A stretch of 64,000 bases of DNA from Thalassia testudinum (taxonomy: Eukaryota > Streptophyta > Magnoliopsida > Alismatales > Hydrocharitaceae), in the NCBI GenBank assembly GCA_037157565.1, contig JAZHRO010000012.1, forward strand, positions 3,808,501 through 3,872,500, written 5' to 3'. A program made the translations under genes and the position numbers. Under the pieces are notes generated by a model. That model searched no databases, had not been told where the DNA came from, and saw only the letters and a program-made list of their open reading frames with translations. Shown here piece after piece: positions 59,884 to 64,000 of this stretch; positions within the stretch are counted from its first letter, which is position 1, and each line of letters opens with the position of its first letter.

Positions 59884-61415
59884 GTGGAAAATCAAAATTG
59901 GTCCTTTAACCTGCATGCTAATTTTTCTTTCCCCTATTTTCCCACCCAGGAGCTACTTAATCTGGCCCCTCCACCTAATCTCTACTCTATCATGGCTCAG
60001 CTACAAGTTAAGCAACAACAGTTGCATAAGGATTTAACAAGCCTAGCCAAGCAAGGGAGTCCTGCCACACCTGCCCAAGCTCCACACATTCCACATCTCA
60101 CCCCTTTTAACACCTGCAAGAGAGAAAATCTACATAAATTCCATGCTGAGTATAATTATTATTCTGAGGCTTTCTATGGTTCAACAGGGAATTATGTTTA
60201 TCCCAATCATCACCCCACCCAAAATGTCCCTACTTTCCAGGAGAAATTGAAAATTTCCTCTAATGGGGGGAATTATCCGGCTCACTCCTGGACCAATCCG
60301 GTTCCACACCAACAATAGAACCCGTTTGGAGGGTATGGTTCAAATCAGACTTATCAATCTGGGCAATCTCAAGAAGACATTAATGCCCAGATGATGAAAA
60401 CCTTGCAGGAGTTACAAAGAAAAACAAAGGAAACAACCCGTCTTATTAACAACCTCAATGATCAAATTGGGGATATTCCGACTCAAAGACCTGCAGGACA
60501 CTCACCTTCCCAACCCACACCAAACTTTATTAATCCCAGGAACCAATACCCGGGTGGATACCAACATCAGAACCACATGGTTCAGCTTCTTATTAACCCA
60601 ATATCGCAGCACCAACCCAGTTTCTATCAAAATCAGGCCCCCCCACCTCCTCCCAGTGATCACCAAGCTACGTATGCAGAGACTTTAAGGAGTGAGGAAA
60701 CCACCATGGATTTAAGGCCTTCACATTCAAATGATGAAACTGATTCTCAACAATGCAGATTGACTCCCCTAACCTCAATAAGGAAGAAGAAAAAGAAATC
60801 CCAAAAACACCTGATTCAAACCCTATTTCCCACTCTCAAAAATTGCACTCCAACAATCCAAAACCAGAGTCCTCTGACCACAATCCTTTGGACTTATTTG
60901 AGCAAGTCGAGAGGAATATTCCCTTCCTAGACTCTCCCCATGCCTCTAAAAAATTTACTTCGAAAGGGCATGATCAGAATCTAGAAAGGTTGGTCCTTTC
61001 AAAGACAGCCAGCTCAGTTTTTCAGAGCACGCTACCTTTCACAAAAAAGGACCAGGGCACATCACTCATCTCAGTTGTCATAACTAACACCATTTTTTTT
61101 CGTGCCCCTCTCAACTTAAGTACCTCTAGTAATGTCATCCCCCCGGTCTTATTTGAGGAATTTCGATTCAGTGATTTAAAACCTACTAAGGTTCAATTTC
61201 AATTGGAAGATCGATCTACCATTCAACCGTGGGGAGTTGTTGAGGATAGTATCATCAAGGTCCAGAATTGTCTATTTCCAGTAAATTTTCTGGTCCTTGA
61301 CATAGAGGTACCTAAGGCTCTCGTTAATGCCATCATTGGAAGACCTTTTCTGACTATGGCAACAGCTAATATCAATTCTCATTCTGGGAAAATGAATATA
61401 AGTTGCAATAACTAG
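59884..61415 (+). pseudogene. A2 gag-protease region
   Basis: ATG at 59884 (MENQNWSFNLHANFSF) was chosen because it is the first ATG conserved with A1 in this frame. The gag-like part is Gln/Asn/Pro/His-rich with a probable helix (EDINAQMMKTLQELQRKTKE). It is broken by TAG at 60316-60318 and a one-base deletion near 60750, where A1 reads through. The protease-like part (about 61030-61410) has FQLEDRS, FPVNFLVLDIEVP and IIGRPFLT, matching the Athila protease flap and ILGRPFL blocks. The active-site Asp codon is AAC at 61113-61115 (A1 has GAC), so this copy is dead. Ends at TAG 61413-61415. Confidence 0.78.
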
Positions 61416-61943
61416 ACCTTCTCATTAGATTTATTTCAAGCTTCCAAGAGGTCCATTGATCACAAAATTTTTGAGGACACTGATAATAAAATGGAAGCAG
61501 TATTTGAGAAGTCTATGTTGATCAAATCTCATTCACCTTTGACCACTATTGGTCTAGATTTTATTGATTCTTATTCTAAGGATAATTATGTGGTCCAAGA
61601 CTTTCCATATCAACTAGTGTTTGACTTTCCCCCTTTTCATCTTCCTATTTTTTCACCAAAAATATCCACACTAACTTCACCCATCCTGCATCTCACTAAC
61701 TCCTTTCCCCTCCCTTTTCTATTGGACCTACCACCTAATCCACTTGAGTTTGGCTTTCATCATCAATTCAAACCATGGCCAGACCCGGGTCCTTTTTCCA
61801 TTTCTCTATTTTATTTTGATCCCTTTATCTTTACCACTCATCTTTTTAGGGATCTTGAGGAAGACACTTTTATTAAAGACATTCAAGTGTCCAACTATTT
61901 ACATGATTTTCCGTCTTCCGTGCATACCTTCATGCCCGGCTAA
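61416..61943 (+). pseudogene. A2 linker frame after the shared TAG
   Basis: Continues in the frame of the protease without any further stop until TAA at 61941-61943. It begins TFSLDLFQASKRSIDHKI, then MEAVFEKSMLIKSHSPLTTI and a Phe/Pro/Leu-rich tail ending near VHTFMPG. The position fits the protease to reverse-transcriptase linker of Athila. It is followed directly by non-coding sequence. Confidence 0.55.
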
Positions 61944-63346
61944 ATGGCGTAAAAGACAGCACTGGATGGGAGGTAACCCATCATTTTTTTCCTGCTTTCC
62001 TTTTTCTTCTTTTTCAAGGTTTTGATCATCCTAAACCCGACCGTTCTTCACTAAGGTGATCCCTTTTCCCTCCTAATGCATGAGGACATAACATATCTTA
62101 AGCATGGGAGGGTGTTTTTAAAATTTGATGATCGATTTAGGATTTTCAAAACCTAAAAACATACATTTTTCTTTAGTTATTTTATTTTCCTACTTGCATA
62201 CCCAAAAAAAAAAATGTTGAGAACTTTTTGAGGAAAAATTTTGAAATCGGGACTAAGGTCGAAAAATTCACTTTTGGTACTATGGGATTTAATCTTTAAC
62301 AAACTAGGGAAGAGGATGTGGATCTGATCATTAGAATTTTAGGGTCTATTTTAAACTAGATTAGATATCCTTCTCTAAAAATTCCACCTGAACTCATGAT
62401 AGTTCAGGTGACTTGATCCTATTTTGTATTGTGGAAAGTATTTGACTTAGTTTCTGATTTAAAAACTTACATGTCTTGAGAAACTTCTTGTGTCAATTTT
62501 CACACACAAGCCAACACTTAAAAATAACAAAAAATTTGAAAAACTCCCATGTTTGGACATAGTAAAAGTCTGAAACAGATCATTGGTTTGAGTTCCCACC
62601 GCCGAGGAGGAAAATGCCTCCTTTGAGGATGCAATGTCAACATGTTACCGCCTCGGCGCTGCTCCATATCTATATTTCATATCTTTAGACGGAGCATTAA
62701 ATCGCATTTTAGTAGCTCAAGTGTCTTGGACGGTGCTCTACCTATAGTGTCGGAGCAAGAGCTTGAGTTTGCTTGGAGCACCCCTTTACACCGCATTGTG
62801 TTTTGGGATTGTGAGCTCCTGGGTGGTGTCATGGACAGTGCTATCCCGAAGTACTGGCGCCAGAGCCCCCTCGAGGATTGGTAACGGGAATGATGATCCC
62901 GACACATCTATTGTAAGACTAAGCTGAAAATAAGCATGGGGGTGAAAAAAAAGAAGAAAGAATAAATAAATAAATTAACACGCACCTATAAATGTTGGCT
63001 TTTCACAAGCACAGACACAAGGCTTTAAAGGATTTTTACAAGTTGCGAATCAGATTCATGAGCCAGAAAAATCCTAAAAACAAAAATTTCAAGTCATCTG
63101 AATTAACAAGGGGTTAATCTGAGAAGTTTCTGGAGGATATATTGATCCTGTTTCATCTAATGGTTGGATCCAAAACAAATCTCGATGTTTATCTTTAACA
63201 AATCCTGTATCTCTTGTGTTTAGATCAACCAAGGTCCCTTAATCTATTTCTCCTCAAAAGTAGAAAAAAATTAGATTTCCCAAAATTTTCATTTTGTAAA
63301 AATTTAAGTTTTGCTAAGAGACAAGCAAAACATAAGCATGGGGGTG
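61944..63346 (+). mobile_element. A2 3' non-coding region
   Basis: ATGAGGACAT with AAGCATGGGAGGG (about 62079-62115), a second AAGCATGGGGGTG (62932-62944) and the terminal AAGCATGGGGGTG (63334-63346) abutting the 3' LTR. A hairpin half TTTTGCTA (63309-63316) has a mismatched partner. The 80-codon frame at 62642-62884 lies between tracts one and two. Confidence 0.75.
62642..62884 (+). CDS. Possible 80-residue protein in A 3' region
   Basis: Open from ATG to TAA, MLPPRRCSISIFHIFRR to KYWRQSPLEDW. A1 has the same frame at 11658-11898, with two stops but most residues kept. No known domain is recognised. Some Tat/Athila relatives carry an extra frame near the 3' end, sometimes antisense, and the opposite strand here (62677-62907) is also open. 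It could equally be non-coding sequence that happens to be open. Confidence 0.3.
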   Translation: MLPPRRCSISIFHIFRRSIKSHFSSSSVLDGALPIVSEQELEFAWSTPLHRIVFWDCELLGGVMDSAIPKYWRQSPLEDW

Positions 63347-64000
63347 TGATAAACGCCAGTTTATCATCATTTTTATGCATTAAAACAAACTTAGCTCTTA
63401 GGATTTTGCTCCGCAAATGGACTTTTGGGCTGCATTTAGGCATGAATTAGGTTAGGCATGCATTGCACTTTTTATTATATTTTTAATGTGTTTTTGCGAG
63501 TGTTAGGGATATGCAGATTGTCAGAACTCCAAAACCCTAGCACTCAGGAAGGCAACTGGTGAAGAAGAAGCTCAGACTAACTGCAACTCAGCTTGATCCA
63601 GCTCACCATAGCTGGATTCCAGTTCACTTGAACTAGGGTTAGCTCATCTTAGCTCCATTCAGCTCATCTCAACTGAATGGCAGCTCAAGAGAGCTCATCT
63701 TAGCTCACCCTAGCTCAGGTCAGCTCAGATCCAGCTCAACTTAACTGAGTCTAGCTCATCTCAGCTCCCATTAGTCCACAGGGATCTCTAGCTAGCTCAG
63801 CTGAGTTGACTGGAGTTCACCCCAACTTAGGTCCAGCTACATCCAGCTCTACTCAACTCCGACCAGCTAAAGATGACTTCATTCCAGCTTAGGAAGCTCA
63901 AGTCCAGCTCCCGGGGACTCAGCTTAGCTCAACTCAGTTGAGCTAAGATACCTTAGCTGCCTCACCCTGCTTGATCCTCCCCGGGAGCATTAGACCCAGC
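63347..64000 (+). repeat. A2 3' LTR, first 654 bases
   Basis: Begins TGATAAACGCCAGTTTATCA and closely matches 56130-56785, including the start of the AGCT array. Cut by the window end. Confidence 0.92.

Larger units (their letters stand above)
56130..64000 (+). mobile_element. A2: Athila-like gag-protease element, 3' LTR incomplete
   Basis: 5' LTR 56130-58192, interior 58193-63346, 3' LTR from 63347 to the window end. Inserted in G1 reverse transcriptase after cattg (56125-56129), which should recur after the 3' LTR. Colinear with A1. It encodes gag-like and protease regions but no reverse transcriptase, RNase H or integrase. Confidence 0.92.

Overview
The window is intergenic heterochromatin from a large-genome flowering plant. 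No intact host gene, tRNA, rRNA or CRISPR array was found. Almost every base that can be explained belongs to an LTR retrotransposon. The evidence is plant-type Ty1/copia and Ty3/gypsy pol motifs, primer-binding sites matching plant initiator tRNA-Met and tRNA-Asp, purine tracts next to LTR starts, TG...CA termini and 5-bp target duplications. The species cannot be fixed from the sequence. All assignments were made by reading and comparing copies by eye.

Family names used here are mine. A = Athila-like Ty3/gypsy with an AGCT-rich LTR (A1, A2, one deleted solo LTR). G = Athila-like Ty3/gypsy with a 1.5-1.9 kb LTR (G1-G5). C1 = Tekay/Del-type chromovirus. T = SIRE-type copia derivative with gag only. 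D = solo LTRs of a SIRE-like copia with GACGTC arrays. R = 2.2-2.4 kb solo LTRs. S = one 2.2 kb solo LTR. K1, K2, K5 = other copia elements.

Layout. 1-510 is unassigned. 511-2733 is the 3' end of G4 (minus strand). 2734-4456 is a diverged R copy. 4457-14610 is element A1, with solo LTR D1 inside its 5' LTR. 14627-21979 is K5, a small copia-like element whose left LTR is split by an insertion (14730-20472) that carries an orphan exon and the nested R1 and D2. 21980-30704 is a decayed copia (K1, minus strand) interrupted by T (22457-27089) and R2 (27500-29856). 30705-31288 is the 3' end of K2. 31289-36148 is the 3' end of C1, holding solo LTR G5. 36149-50669 is G2, with G3 and a deleted A solo LTR in its 3' LTR and S in its interior. 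50670-56129 is G1. 56130-64000 is A2, whose 3' LTR runs off the window.

From 30705 rightwards the elements form an unclosed nest: K1 holds K2, which holds C1, which holds G2, which holds G1, which holds A2. Each inner element begins where the outer one breaks, so the missing halves should lie to the right in reverse order.

The most unusual signals are structural. Four LTR families each carry their own dense array of short palindromes (AGCT, GACGTC, GTACCGGTAC, GATC/TCGCGA) upstream of the LTR TATA box. The Athila-like families also keep conserved stem-loops: one beside the polypurine tract, one about 53 bp upstream of the TATA box, and one in the 3' non-coding region with a fixed stem and a variable loop. 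Several elements (A, G3, T, K5) show no reverse transcriptase or integrase and must rely on relatives such as G1/G2 or a SIRE element if they are mobile.
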